Origin: JAICLL01 sp035252155
GTDB taxonomy: Bacteria > Planctomycetota > Planctomycetia > Pirellulales > JAICIG01
Assembly: GCA_035252155.1 (NCBI GenBank)
Contig: DATFDL010000346.1
Coordinates: forward strand, 1-19,909
Length of the DNA: 19,909 nt
Reading direction: 5' to 3'
In this document: positions 7,472 through 15,236 of the stretch, piece by piece
How the letters are laid out: each line of letters begins with the position of its first letter
Numbering within the stretch: the stretch's first letter is position 1
The notes under the pieces: generated by a model
The model's database searches: none
What the model was told of the DNA's origin: nothing
What the model saw: the letters and a program-made list of their open reading frames with translations, nothing else
Translations under genes and position numbers: made by a program

Positions 7472-7693
7472 TCATGCGCCCCTATGAGTCTCGGACGCGC
7501 GTGATCCCTCGGGGAGTTTCAGCGAAACCAGCGAAGATCCGTGGCTCGGCCCACCGGAGCAACCACCGCAACTAGAACAACCGCCATCGCCGCGTCGACG
7601 ACCAAGCAATCGCCAGCCGCGCAGCCCAAGATAGCCGGCCGCGAGCGAAACTAAGATCAAGGCAGCGATGTCTTGCGAGAGAAATCCCATCAT
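7472..7693 (-). CDS. FeoB-associated Cys-rich membrane protein
   Basis: Starting at the first ATG of an ATGATG pair (7693), the product is about 73 residues. It has a single N-terminal membrane helix (DIAALILVSLAAGYLGL), a basic stop-transfer segment (RGWRLLGRRR), and a cysteine cluster CSSCGGC followed by a Gly/Ser/His stretch. This is the pattern of the small FeoB_associated family that commonly follows feoB and may help handle ferrous iron or assemble the transporter. The frame stays open to 7855, but that extension overlaps feoB's end and a dispersed repeat (7765-7799), so it is rejected. The gene ends 7 nt before the Clp_N gene. Confidence 0.85.
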   Translation of the reverse strand: MMGFLSQDIAALILVSLAAGYLGLRGWRLLGRRRGDGGCSSCGGCSGGPSHGSSLVSLKLPEGSRASETHRGA

Positions 7694-7764
7694 CGCGAGT
7701 TTCTTTTTGCGGCCGGCAGATCGGCCATTCTCTAAACAGGCATTCCGCGCTCCACACGAAATCG

Positions 7765-7799
7765 CCGGGGCATCGCCAAGGCTCTGCCCCAGCCACCGG
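7765..7799. repeat. Solitary copy of the 35-bp dispersed repeat arm
   Basis: This matches the right arm at 2194-2228 and the reverse complement of the left arm at 1918-1952 over about 34 nt. It lies in the 151-nt gap between feoB and the FeoB-associated gene. No inverted partner was seen within the gap. Confidence 0.88.
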
Positions 7800-7844
7800 A
7801 GCGTTACTTTCGCGGAGCGAAAGACGACAAATCTGTACTGCTTA

Positions 7845-10115
7845 CTATCCCCCACTGCCCGGAAACAACATGCCCACCTGATACGTGACCAGCGCCGCCA
7901 AATAGGCCAGCGCCGTCATGTAGCCAAACGTAAACAACGGCCAGCCCCAACTGTTGGTTTCGCGCTTGATGATCACCAGCGTCGAGGCACACTGCGCGCA
8001 CAACGCAAAGAAGACCATGATCGACAACGCCACCGGAATGTTGAACACCGGGCGATCGGTGCCTTCCCAGCGGGCTTGCCGCAACACCTCTTGCAGCCGG
8101 TTCTGATCTTCGTCGTTTTCCAGATCGAGGTCTTCACCCAAATTGTAAATGATGCCCAGCGTCGCCACCACGACTTCTCGGGCGGGAAACGACGCCAACA
8201 CCGCCGAGCCGATCCGCCAGTCCCAGCCCAGGGGCCGCACCGCCGGTTCGAGCCCTCGCCCCAGCCGGCCCAGCAGACTCTGGCGGTTGTAGGCGCCGGC
8301 GATCTCGTGCTCAAGCCTTGATTGCTCTCGCCGCAGAGCGTTGCGATTGGCATCGTTCTCTGGCATCGCCGCCAAGCGCTGTTCGATCGCCTGCTTGCGG
8401 GCTTGGAAGGGCGCCTCGACCTCAGCGCCGTGAGGGTAATAGAGCGCGGCCCAGACCACGATCGAGACCGCCACCACCAGTGTGCCCGCCCGGCGAACAA
8501 AGGCCCAGCCGCGCTCGACCATGCGATAGAGCACCGTGCCGGCCGAAGGCCATTTGTAGGTGGGCAGCTCCATCACAAAGGGCGGCGTCGGCCCGCGCAA
8601 CAGCGTGCGCTTCAGCACCCAGGCCACCCCCGCGGCCGTCACGATGCCGATCAGATACATGGCGGTCATCGTCAGGCCCTGCAAGCCGATCAGCCCCCCC
8701 AAATACGATCGGGCGGGAATGAACGCCGCGATCAACAGCGTATAGACCGGCAGCCGGGCGCTGCAGCTCATCAACGGCGCCACCAGGATGGTGGTGAGCC
8801 GGTCGCGGCGGTTTTCGATGACGCGCGTCGCCATCACGCCGGGTATGGCGCAGGCGAACGACGAAAGCAGCGGGATGAACGATTTGCCGCTCAGGCCGAC
8901 GCGGGCCATGAGCTTGTCCATCAAGTACGCCGCGCGGGCCATGTAGCCGCAGTCTTCGAGCACGGCGATGAAGAAAAACAGGATCATGATCTGCGGCAGA
9001 AAGATCACCACGCCTCCCACGCCGCCAATCAGGCCCTTGATGAGCAGGCTGCGCAGCGCGCCGTCGGCCATGTGGGCGGCCACCCAATCGCTTACCGCGG
9101 CCGCGCCCGATTCGATCCACTCCATCGGCCACGCCGCCACGCGAAACACCGACTGAAACACCACCACCATCATCAGCAGAAACAACAGCGAGCCCCACAG
9201 GCGGTGCGTCAACACGCGGTCGATCCGATCGCTCGCGGTATGCGGCCGCTGGGCGGGACGCTTGACGACTCCTTCGAGCCGCTCGGCGATCCAACGATAA
9301 CGGGCCATCGCCTCGACACCGGGCACAGCCAGCCCGGCCGCATGCAGCCGCACACGGGCCTCGCGTAGTTCATCGCCCAGCGTCGTGGAACGGAATTCAT
9401 TCCGTTCGCCTGCGTGGAGCAAATGCCCTTCCAAATACCCGGACGTGTCGAGCAGCAAACGCTCGATGAGCGCCCGCGGCAACGCCTGCTCGGCACGCTC
9501 GCGGAAGTGCCCATCCAACAGCCCCGTCAACCGGTCGACTTCTTGGCAAAATGGTTCGGGGAACGGGCAGGCAGCCACGGTCCGCTTGCCCGCCGCCGCG
9601 TTTTCTAGCGCCGCTTTCAGCTCTTCCAAACCAAGGCGGCGGTTGGCCTGGATTTCGACGACCAGCACGCCCAGCCGCCGCGCGAGCAACGCCGCATCGA
9701 TGGCCATGCCGCGCTGCCGCGCGACATCGACCATGTTCAACGCCACCACCGTGGGCAGTCCAAGCTCCAACGCCTGGCTGACCAGGTAGAGATTTCGTTC
9801 CAGGTTGCTGGCGTCGACAATGCACAGCACCACATCGACGGGCGGGGCGTCGCCACGCCGGCCCAGCAAGACATCGACCGCCACCATTTCGTCGGGCGAG
9901 CGCGGCGCCAGGCTATATGTGCCCGGCAGGTCGATCAGCGTAAATCGCCGATCGCCATGCGTCATGTGGCCGATCTTTTTCTCGACGGTCACGCCCGGAT
10001 AATTGCCGACTCGCTGCCGCACGCCGGCCAGAGCGTTGAAGAGCGTCGACTTGCCCGTGTTGGGGTTGCCGATCAGGGCGACGGTCAAGGTGCGGGAGAT
10101 GGTCGAGGCCGACAT
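7845..10115 (-). CDS. feoB: Ferrous iron transport protein B
   Basis: This 756-residue protein imports Fe(II) across the inner membrane. The N-terminal G domain is intact: G1 GNPNTGKS (16-23), GNYPGVT (37-43, G2), DLPGTY (62-67, G3) and NMVD (127-130, G4). After a helical linker ending in ARYRWI, the membrane part begins at about residue 305. It contains both gate repeats, including the conserved CAIPGVMATRVIENRRDR and MSCSARLPVYTLL stretch, and ends with the FeoB C-terminal helices (FFALCAQCASTLVIIKRE). The ATG at 10115 is chosen because it follows the feoA stop (TAG) by one base and lies just before the G domain; the frame is open to 10187, but that would overlap feoA. The Shine-Dalgarno is unclear, suggesting translational coupling to feoA. 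A small palindrome lies in the coding sequence at 9388-9407. Confidence 0.97.
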   Translation of the reverse strand: MSASTISRTLTVALIGNPNTGKSTLFNALAGVRQRVGNYPGVTVEKKIGHMTHGDRRFTLIDLPGTYSLAPRSPDEMVAVDVLLGRRGDAPPVDVVLCIVDASNLERNLYLVSQALELGLPTVVALNMVDVARQRGMAIDAALLARRLGVLVVEIQANRRLGLEELKAALENAAAGKRTVAACPFPEPFCQEVDRLTGLLDGHFRERAEQALPRALIERLLLDTSGYLEGHLLHAGERNEFRSTTLGDELREARVRLHAAGLAVPGVEAMARYRWIAERLEGVVKRPAQRPHTASDRIDRVLTHRLWGSLLFLLMMVVVFQSVFRVAAWPMEWIESGAAAVSDWVAAHMADGALRSLLIKGLIGGVGGVVIFLPQIMILFFFIAVLEDCGYMARAAYLMDKLMARVGLSGKSFIPLLSSFACAIPGVMATRVIENRRDRLTTILVAPLMSCSARLPVYTLLIAAFIPARSYLGGLIGLQGLTMTAMYLIGIVTAAGVAWVLKRTLLRGPTPPFVMELPTYKWPSAGTVLYRMVERGWAFVRRAGTLVVAVSIVVWAALYYPHGAEVEAPFQARKQAIEQRLAAMPENDANRNALRREQSRLEHEIAGAYNRQSLLGRLGRGLEPAVRPLGWDWRIGSAVLASFPAREVVVATLGIIYNLGEDLDLENDEDQNRLQEVLRQARWEGTDRPVFNIPVALSIMVFFALCAQCASTLVIIKRETNSWGWPLFTFGYMTALAYLAALVTYQVGMLFPGSGG
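9388..9407. repeat. Palindrome inside feoB
   Basis: GAACGGAAT and ATTCCGTTC are perfect 9-bp arms separated by 2 nt. It encodes residues of the linker between the G domain and the first membrane helix (RNEFRST). Its arms resemble the GGAACGG...CCGTTCC hairpin at 12404-12425. Confidence 0.8.
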
Positions 10116-10116
10116 G

Positions 10117-10344
10117 CTACACCAACTCGACTTCGACGCCGGCGGCTTCGGCCTTGCGGAGGCTGAGGCGATAGCCGCGCAGCTCAAGCTCTAGTGGATC
10201 GCCCAACGGCGCTCGGCCGACCAGCAACACCTCGACGCCGGGCGTCAGTCCCATTTCCAACAGCCGAGCCGAAACCTCGCCATCGCCCGCAATGTGCAGC
10301 ACACGCGCTCGCGTTCCGGTGGGCAGATCGGCCAGACGGCTCAC
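10117..10344 (-). CDS. feoA: FeoA family protein (second in operon)
   Basis: This 75-residue protein has an SH3-like beta-barrel fold and assists or regulates FeoB at the membrane. It shows the classic FeoA pattern: LADLPTGTRARVLHI near the start, then LLEMGLTPGVEVLL, PLGDPLELELRGYRLSLRKAEA and a C-terminal VEV. The start is GTG at 10344, 19 nt after the upstream feoA stop. The stop (TAG, 10117-10119) is one base before the feoB start, a tight coupling expected for partners. Confidence 0.95.
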   Translation of the reverse strand: MSRLADLPTGTRARVLHIAGDGEVSARLLEMGLTPGVEVLLVGRAPLGDPLELELRGYRLSLRKAEAAGVEVELV

Positions 10345-10363
10345 ACGGCGATTCCCGGCTTGA

Positions 10364-10612
10364 CTAAGACCCCCGCTTGACTAAAACGCTGAGCAACTCA
10401 TCGGCGCGGAAACCCAGCCGCTGATTGCCGAGCTTCAGAATGCAGGGCGCGCCCGGCTGCACCATTTCGATGGGCTCGCCGTGGCGCAGCCCCATTTCGT
10501 GCAACCGATGGACTTGTTCGGCCCCGCCCAAGACGGCGGCCACGATGGCACAACATCCCACACCAAGCTGGCTCAACGGGATCAGTTCGGCTACGTCGTT
10601 CACTGCTAGCAC
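10364..10612 (-). CDS. feoA: FeoA family protein (first in operon)
   Basis: This 82-residue protein is a second, divergent FeoA: LIPLSQLGVGCCAIV, then HRLHEMGLRHGEPIEMV, PGAPCILKLGNQRLGFRADE. Two Cys near the N-terminus distinguish it from its neighbour. The marked start is GTG at 10612; an alternative GTG at 10603 would remove three residues, and neither has a good Shine-Dalgarno. It is the first gene after the candidate promoter at 10655-10683, and the pair of FeoA proteins probably acts with FeoB. Confidence 0.93.
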   Translation of the reverse strand: MLAVNDVAELIPLSQLGVGCCAIVAAVLGGAEQVHRLHEMGLRHGEPIEMVQPGAPCILKLGNQRLGFRADELLSVLVKRGS

Positions 10613-10654
10613 CGGCGGGCTAATTGCGACAGCGTCTCAAACTCATTAAGCCCG

Positions 10655-10683
10655 ATTGTACGGTGTGACGGGGTGGATAGCAA
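10655..10683 (-). promoter_or_regulatory. Candidate sigma70 promoter for the feo operon
   Basis: Read on the minus strand there is a -35 TTGCTA (10678-10683), a 17-bp spacer and a -10 TACAAT (10655-10660). This would start transcription about 35 nt before the first feoA. The match is good in a GC-rich genome, where such hexamers are uncommon by chance, but it is untested. Confidence 0.55.
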
Positions 10684-10691
10684 TGGGTGGG

Positions 10692-10719
10692 GCAGTTTTT
10701 TTTGGGTAAATGTAACTGC
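10692..10719. promoter_or_regulatory. Possible operator upstream of the feo promoter
   Basis: GCAGTT (10692-10697) and AACTGC (10714-10719) form an inverted repeat with a 16-nt spacer, just upstream of the -35 box. No recognisable Fur box was found. This is a weak site, compatible with an activator or repressor. Confidence 0.25.
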
Positions 10720-10748
10720 AACCGGCAACGAGAGATAAGTCGATTACA

Positions 10749-10841
10749 TCTGTAGGGAACGCCCTCTGTGGCGTTCCGCGAGGGGCGGTGCGACGTCGAA
10801 TCGCAGTTTGCGGAACGCCACGGAGGGCGTTCCCTACAGAC
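10749..10841. repeat. 93-nt hairpin repeat (copy 2)
   Basis: The arms 10749-10778 and 10811-10841 match those of the 3731-3824 element almost exactly and pair with one G-U. The loop contains the same CGACGTCGAATCGCAGTT. It lies between the feo operon and the end of the next DUF1501 gene. Confidence 0.88.
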
Positions 10842-10871
10842 CTCGATAGGTGAGAACGTGAGAGCGAAGTA

Positions 10872-12287
10872 TCAGCCGAACACGCCGGGAATCGGTTCGC
10901 CGTCGGGCAGGACAAAGTGAGGCCGGCCGTGCTGGTCGTAAAGCCGCTCGGCGGGATCGATCGCCAGCGCGCGATAGATGGTGGCCGCGACGTCGCCGGG
11001 CGAATAACCGCGAGAAAGCGGAAACGCCCCTTGCCGGTCGGTGGCGCCGATCACTTGCCCGCCGCGCACGCTGCCGCCAGCGAAAAAGATCGAGCCGGCC
11101 GGCCCCCAATGGTCTCGGCCGCCTTGGTTGTTGATCTTGGGCGTGCGGCCAAACTCGGTGTGAAACACCACCAATGTCGAGGCCAGCAGCCCTCGCCGAT
11201 CGAGATCGCTCAACAGGGCGGCGAAGGCCCGGTCCATGCCCGCCACGTGATAGCCCCGCAGCGCCATCTGGCTGATGTGCGGCTGCTTCTGTTCGGGCAC
11301 AGCGTGATTGTCCCACAGGTTGCCGTAGTCGGGATCGTACCCGTAATCGACCATCACGAAGCGGGCGCCCGCTTCCACGAGCCGGCGGGCCAACAGGCAG
11401 CGTCCGCCGAGCTTGGTGCGGCCGTACTCTTCGCGCGTGGCGTCGGTCTCGTTCGATAAATCAAAGGCCCGCCGCACGGCCGGCGATTCGAGCAATTGAA
11501 ACGCGCCTTGATAATGCCCGTTCATCGCGCCGCCCCGCTGGGCGTCGCCAATCGTGCGATCGAGCAGCCGCCGCAACTGCGAGCGCTGGCTGAGACGATC
11601 GGCATCGAGCCCCGCCAGCAAGGCTAGGGTTTTGGGTGCGAGATCTTCCTTGGCTAAGGGCGAAGGATCGGCCGATTTTTCGCCCACGGTGAAGTCGGGC
11701 TGCTCCGGCTCGCCACCCACGCAGAACGGCGAATATTGTCCGCCCAGCCAGCCGCCCACAAATTCGTTCGTGGGCGGCGGACCTGGCCGCGTGATGCCGG
11801 GCACCGCGATGTAGCCGGGCAACTGGTTCCGTGGCCCGTGCAGATACGACACGATCGAACCGATGTTCGGTTCGCTGGTGATCTGCTGCATCGTCACCTT
11901 GCGGCCCGAAAGGCAATATGCCTGGCTCAGGAAGTGATCGTTGCTGTCGTGCGAGAAACTGCGCACCAGGCAGAATTTGTCGGCCACCCGGGCAAGACGC
12001 GGGCAACTCTCGGCAAAGTGTACGCCCGGCAGGCAGGTGGCGATGGTCGATAGCGTGCCGCGGATTTCTTCAGGCGCTTCGGGCTTTGGATCAAGCGAGT
12101 CGTGGTGTGTGACGCCGCCGGCCATCCAGAGGAAGATGACCGAACTGGCGGTGGGCTTGGGCTGGTTGCTTTGCTGCGCGGCGCGGGTTTGATTTTCCAT
12201 GCCCGGCCAAAGCGAAGCCGACACTCCCAGAGAGCCAACTCGCAGCAGATCGCGACGGGTCAGAAAGGTGACGGGTAGGTTTACCAT
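10872..12287 (-). CDS. DUF1501 domain protein, Tat-exported (paralogue 2)
   Basis: This 471-residue protein has a twin-arginine signal TRRDLLRVGSLGVS at residues 10-23. Family motifs include LWMAGGVTHHDSLDPKP (53-69), LWDNH, and EFGRTPKINNQGGRDHW near 378-394, followed by the C-terminal DVAATIYRALAID. The Asp/His set expected in the alkaline-phosphatase-like fold is present. The start at 12287 (ATG) fits the Tat motif; no Shine-Dalgarno is seen. Unlike paralogue 1 it has no DUF1549/DUF1553 gene beside it. Its neighbours are another DUF1501 gene upstream, separated by a cluster of three hairpins, and a hairpin repeat downstream. It is closer to paralogues 3 and 4 than to paralogue 1, judged by the EFGRTP...GRDHW form and the similar C-terminus. 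Confidence 0.95.
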   Translation of the reverse strand: MVNLPVTFLTRRDLLRVGSLGVSASLWPGMENQTRAAQQSNQPKPTASSVIFLWMAGGVTHHDSLDPKPEAPEEIRGTLSTIATCLPGVHFAESCPRLARVADKFCLVRSFSHDSNDHFLSQAYCLSGRKVTMQQITSEPNIGSIVSYLHGPRNQLPGYIAVPGITRPGPPPTNEFVGGWLGGQYSPFCVGGEPEQPDFTVGEKSADPSPLAKEDLAPKTLALLAGLDADRLSQRSQLRRLLDRTIGDAQRGGAMNGHYQGAFQLLESPAVRRAFDLSNETDATREEYGRTKLGGRCLLARRLVEAGARFVMVDYGYDPDYGNLWDNHAVPEQKQPHISQMALRGYHVAGMDRAFAALLSDLDRRGLLASTLVVFHTEFGRTPKINNQGGRDHWGPAGSIFFAGGSVRGGQVIGATDRQGAFPLSRGYSPGDVAATIYRALAIDPAERLYDQHGRPHFVLPDGEPIPGVFG

Positions 12288-12312
12288 AGGCTAAAAGCCA
12301 CGGCTCGATAGA

Positions 12313-12384
12313 CCGTAGGATGACCTTCCTAGGTCGTCCAGCACCCAATATACCACGGGACGACCTAGGAAGGTCATCCTACGG
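12313..12384. repeat. Perfect 27-bp hairpin
   Basis: The arms 12313-12339 and 12358-12384 are exact reverse complements (core GATGACCTTCCTAGGTCGTC) with an 18-nt loop. It lies 26 nt upstream of the DUF1501 paralogue 2 start codon, so it could affect its transcription or the end of the preceding transcript. Confidence 0.9.
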
Positions 12385-12403
12385 CAGACGCGCCGCCTCT
12401 CTT

Positions 12404-12429
12404 GGAACGGCACGGAGTCCGTTCCCTAC
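12404..12429. repeat. Half-unit of the 94-nt hairpin family
   Basis: GGAACGG (12404) and CCGTTCC (ending 12425) pair. Compared with the right arm at 3794-3824, the changes on the two sides of the stem compensate each other (GCC/GGC becoming GG/CC), so the fold is kept. The trailing CCCTAC also matches that family. Confidence 0.6.
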
Positions 12430-12435
12430 CGACAA

Positions 12436-12510
12436 TGTGGGACAGCCGCCCTCGGCTGTCTCGCCGTCGCCTTTGGCGACCGCTTCACAGCCGAGGGCGG
12501 CTGTGCCACA
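12436..12510. repeat. 25-bp hairpin with inner hairpin
   Basis: The arms 12436-12460 and 12486-12510 pair over 25 nt with two mismatches (core ACAGCCGCCCTCGGCTGT). The loop contains a second perfect hairpin, GTCGCC-TTT-GGCGAC (12466-12480). Together with the hairpins at 12313 and 12404 this fills most of the 268-nt gap between two DUF1501 genes; nothing else is seen in the gap. Confidence 0.88.
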
Positions 12511-12555
12511 CCGGCGGACGATGTCGCATTCGCGGCCCGCGTGGAGTATAGCATA

Positions 12556-13902
12556 TCACATCCACTCTTTGATCACGCGGCCTTCATTGAGCCGAAGGGG
12601 CCGACCGTCGGCGGTCGTGGTGATCAGGTCGAGCGGAATGCCCAGCTTGGTGTAAAGGGTGGCGGCCACGTCCTCGGTGAAATACTCATGGTCCACGGGA
12701 CGGCCGCCTTCGTCGTCGGTCTTGCCGAGCACCGATCCGCCTGGCACGCCCGCCCCGGCCATCAAGATAAAGCCGGCGCTGGCCCAATGGTCGCGACCAC
12801 TGGCCGAGTTGATCTTGGGCGTGCGGCCAAAGTCGGTGAGCCACACCACCAACGTGCTGGCCAACAGCCCCCGCTGCTCCAGGTCGATCAGCAATTCGGG
12901 AATCGCCTGATCGAGCGGCGGTAATTTACCTTTCAGACCATTAAACAGGTCTTGATGGTGGTCCCAGCCGCCATCGGAGACGGTGACAAAGCGCACGCCC
13001 GACTCAATCAGCCGCCGGGCCAAGAGGCAGCTTTGCCCGAACGTGTGCCGGCCGTAGCGATCGCGCAGAGCGGCGTCTTCGCTGTCGATGTCGAAGGCTT
13101 TTTTCGTTTCGGGGGCGGTAATCATATTGAGCGCCGCGCGGTAATGCTCGTCGAGCGCGTCGAAGGCGGCCGGCTGCACGTCGAGCTTGCGCTGCAGGGC
13201 TTCGACCGCTCCCAGCATGCTGCGGCGGCGCTCGATGCGCGGCAGATCGACGCCGGACGGGGGAGTAATATCACGCACATTAAAAGGCGTCGAGTTGGGA
13301 TTGGCCAGCAGCTCGAAGGGATTGTACTCGGCACCGAGATAGCCCGACGTGCCGCCGCCGAAGGTGGCGTGATCGACCGCGCCGCCAAGCTGAATGAACG
13401 GCGGCATCTTGGTCTTGAATCCCTTTTGATGGGCGACAATCGAGCCGTAGCAGGGATAGACGATGGCCGGATTGATGGCGTGGCCCGACATCATATATTG
13501 GTCGGCGACGCCATGCCCAGCGTTCTGCGGGTTCCAGCTTCGCAACAGGGCGAACCGCTTTAGTTCCTGAGCCATCCGCGGCACGATCTCGGTGAACTTG
13601 ACGCCTGGCACCGCGGTGTCGATGAACTGATACGAACCGCGCACGCTCACCGGCGCGTCGGGCTTGGGGTCGAACGTATCGTGATGGCTGGTGCCGCCCT
13701 GTGTCCAAATGAGGATGCAGTTGACGTCTTTGGCCGCGGGCGCGGCAGCCGCCCCGGCTTCGGCGGTGTTGGCGGCGGCCCGACGGCCGGCCAGCAGCGT
13801 GGGGAGCGACATTCCCAGGCCGGCCAGCGTGCCAACCTGTAAAAAGCTGCGTCGATGGATGCCTTCGCAATCGCGCGTCGTTCGCGGCAGCAGCTTGAGC
13901 AT
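12556..13902 (-). CDS. DUF1501 domain protein, Tat-exported (paralogue 3)
   Basis: With the start at ATG 13902 this is a 448-residue protein. It has a twin-arginine signal HRRSFLQVGTLAGLGMS (residues 16-32) and an Ala-rich cleavage region. Family motifs are IWTQGGTSHHDTFDPKP (65-81), GGWDHH, DFGRTPKIN and GRDHW, and the ending LTTTADGRPLRLNEGRVIKEW. The frame is open to 14004, but those 34 extra codons would push the Tat signal too far from the N-terminus, and 13902 has a GGAG 10 nt upstream. It has no DUF1553 partner nearby. It is most like paralogues 2 and 4. Confidence 0.93.
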   Translation of the reverse strand: MLKLLPRTTRDCEGIHRRSFLQVGTLAGLGMSLPTLLAGRRAAANTAEAGAAAAPAAKDVNCILIWTQGGTSHHDTFDPKPDAPVSVRGSYQFIDTAVPGVKFTEIVPRMAQELKRFALLRSWNPQNAGHGVADQYMMSGHAINPAIVYPCYGSIVAHQKGFKTKMPPFIQLGGAVDHATFGGGTSGYLGAEYNPFELLANPNSTPFNVRDITPPSGVDLPRIERRRSMLGAVEALQRKLDVQPAAFDALDEHYRAALNMITAPETKKAFDIDSEDAALRDRYGRHTFGQSCLLARRLIESGVRFVTVSDGGWDHHQDLFNGLKGKLPPLDQAIPELLIDLEQRGLLASTLVVWLTDFGRTPKINSASGRDHWASAGFILMAGAGVPGGSVLGKTDDEGGRPVDHEYFTEDVAATLYTKLGIPLDLITTTADGRPLRLNEGRVIKEWM

Positions 13903-14065
13903 GGCGGGAAGCTCCGGCAGAAATCTGAAATCTGATTGTACAGGCGGGAGGTTTTTAGGAGGCGGTCGACGGGCCGACCATCCCCCCAAGGCAGGCGTTT
14001 GCATTATAACGCCCGCCGCCGACGCATCAATAGGCGGTGATGGGTCCGTTCATGGCGGAATCGCA

Positions 14066-14253
14066 GGGTGCCACGGCATCCGTCGCGGCGCGCGCGATGT
14101 CGCATCGCTCGGAAAGTCCTGCCGCCGCGATGGACGCCGTGCCGCGGTGGCGACCCAGGTGGCAATGGGGAGCGTCTCCGCACGGCGTCGGCCGCGGCGA
14201 CTTCGTCGCAAGAGATCAGCCCCACGCGCGCCGCGGCGGATGCCGTGGCACCC
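14066..14253. repeat. REP/BIME-like element, four alternating units (copy 2)
   Basis: The outer arms GGGTGCCACGGCATCCG (from 14066) and its complement (ending 14253) pair over 26 nt with one or two mismatches. Inner, diverged units lie at about 14121-14150 and 14173-14201, in the same +,-,+,- order and overall length as the element at 1964-2152. It occupies much of the 410-nt gap between the EamA gene and DUF1501 paralogue 3; the rest of that gap shows nothing recognisable. Confidence 0.8.
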
Positions 14254-14312
14254 TCCCCTCGGGCTGACGTCCTACTCACTGGTCGGGAGACCGTGCCGCA
14301 ATCGGGCGTAGC

Positions 14313-15236
14313 TCAGACGGGCTCGCGATCGGCCCGCGTCACCATAACGATGCCCGCCGCCACAGCCAGCGCACCCAGACTCAACTCGCCGGTCAGCGGA
14401 TCGCCGCGGAACCACGCCCCGAACATCATGCCGCAGAGCGGTTGGGCGAAGCCGAACACGGCCACCTGGCTCGCGCGATGATGGCGCAACAGCGCCGTCC
14501 AAATCAGGAAGCAGAGCCACGCCACCACGACGCCTTGATACGCCAGGCCGCAAACGGCGGCGGGCGTAAATCGCCAGGCCCTATCGGCCTCCACCACTAG
14601 ACTGGTAGCAAAGAACAGGGCGGTCGCCAGCAAGTTGCTCCAAAACAGAAGCTGCGGCACTCCGACCACAGCTAGCGCTCGTTTGCTTACGACTGTATTG
14701 ACGCCGATCAAAAAGCTGCTTGCCAAAACAATCGCGTCACCGCTCAGCGTGACAGCATCGACCGGAGACGTTTCCGACGTCCTCACCGCTTGCCCGCTGG
14801 CGACGACGGCCAGCAGCCCGGCGAACGCCACCAACAGCCCCATCAGCTTGGCCGGCGAAACGCGATCGTCATGCAGAGCGTAGTGAGCAATCAGGGCCAC
14901 GAACACCGGATACGAGCCGATCAACACCGAACCATGCGCGCTGTTGGTGCGCGCCATGCCAAAATGAAAAGAGCCGATTTGCACAAACAGCAGCATGCCC
15001 ATGGGCAGCACGGCCGCGAACTGCCGGCGGGCGATCGCCAGCGAGCCACCTTGCCAGCTCACTGTGGCGGCCAGCAGCACGGTGGCGATGCCGAACCGCA
15101 GTCCGGCCGTGGCCAGCGGCGGAATGTCCTCTTGCGTAAACCGCACGGCCACCGCCAACCCGCCCCACAGCACCGCGCACAGCGTGGCCAACGCCGCCGT
15201 GGTCGGTGTGATCGGTTGCGTACTATCGGATGGCAT
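14313..15236 (-). CDS. EamA-family (DMT superfamily) transporter
   Basis: This 307-residue protein is almost all hydrophobic, with about ten membrane segments in two five-helix halves. The first half starts LATLCAVLWGGLAVAVRF; the second half starts at about residue 165 with DAIVLASSFLIGVNTVVSKR and contains FGFAQPLCGMMFG near the end. That duplication and the WGG...R opening are typical of EamA drug/metabolite transporters. The substrate cannot be told from the sequence. The ATG at 15236 overlaps the last 14 nt of the upstream gene, so the two are translationally close and probably cotranscribed. Confidence 0.92.
   Translation of the reverse strand: MPSDSTQPITPTTAALATLCAVLWGGLAVAVRFTQEDIPPLATAGLRFGIATVLLAATVSWQGGSLAIARRQFAAVLPMGMLLFVQIGSFHFGMARTNSAHGSVLIGSYPVFVALIAHYALHDDRVSPAKLMGLLVAFAGLLAVVASGQAVRTSETSPVDAVTLSGDAIVLASSFLIGVNTVVSKRALAVVGVPQLLFWSNLLATALFFATSLVVEADRAWRFTPAAVCGLAYQGVVVAWLCFLIWTALLRHHRASQVAVFGFAQPLCGMMFGAWFRGDPLTGELSLGALAVAAGIVMVTRADREPV

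Noticed and set aside
7694..7855. N-terminal extension of the FeoB-associated gene
   Set aside because: It would overlap the feoB end and translate the dispersed repeat at 7765-7799; the family starts just before the membrane helix.
8322..9368. Long plus-strand open frame (348 codons) antisense to feoB
   Set aside because: Low-complexity His/Arg/Gln-rich translation without any domain; it is a shadow of the GC-rich feoB codons.
10613..10750. Fur box upstream of the feo operon
   Set aside because: No convincing match to the GATAATGATAATCATTATC-type palindrome was found; only a weak GCAGTT/AACTGC inverted repeat.
13903..14004. 34-codon extension of DUF1501 paralogue 3
   Set aside because: It would bury the Tat signal; a Shine-Dalgarno and ATG are present at 13902.
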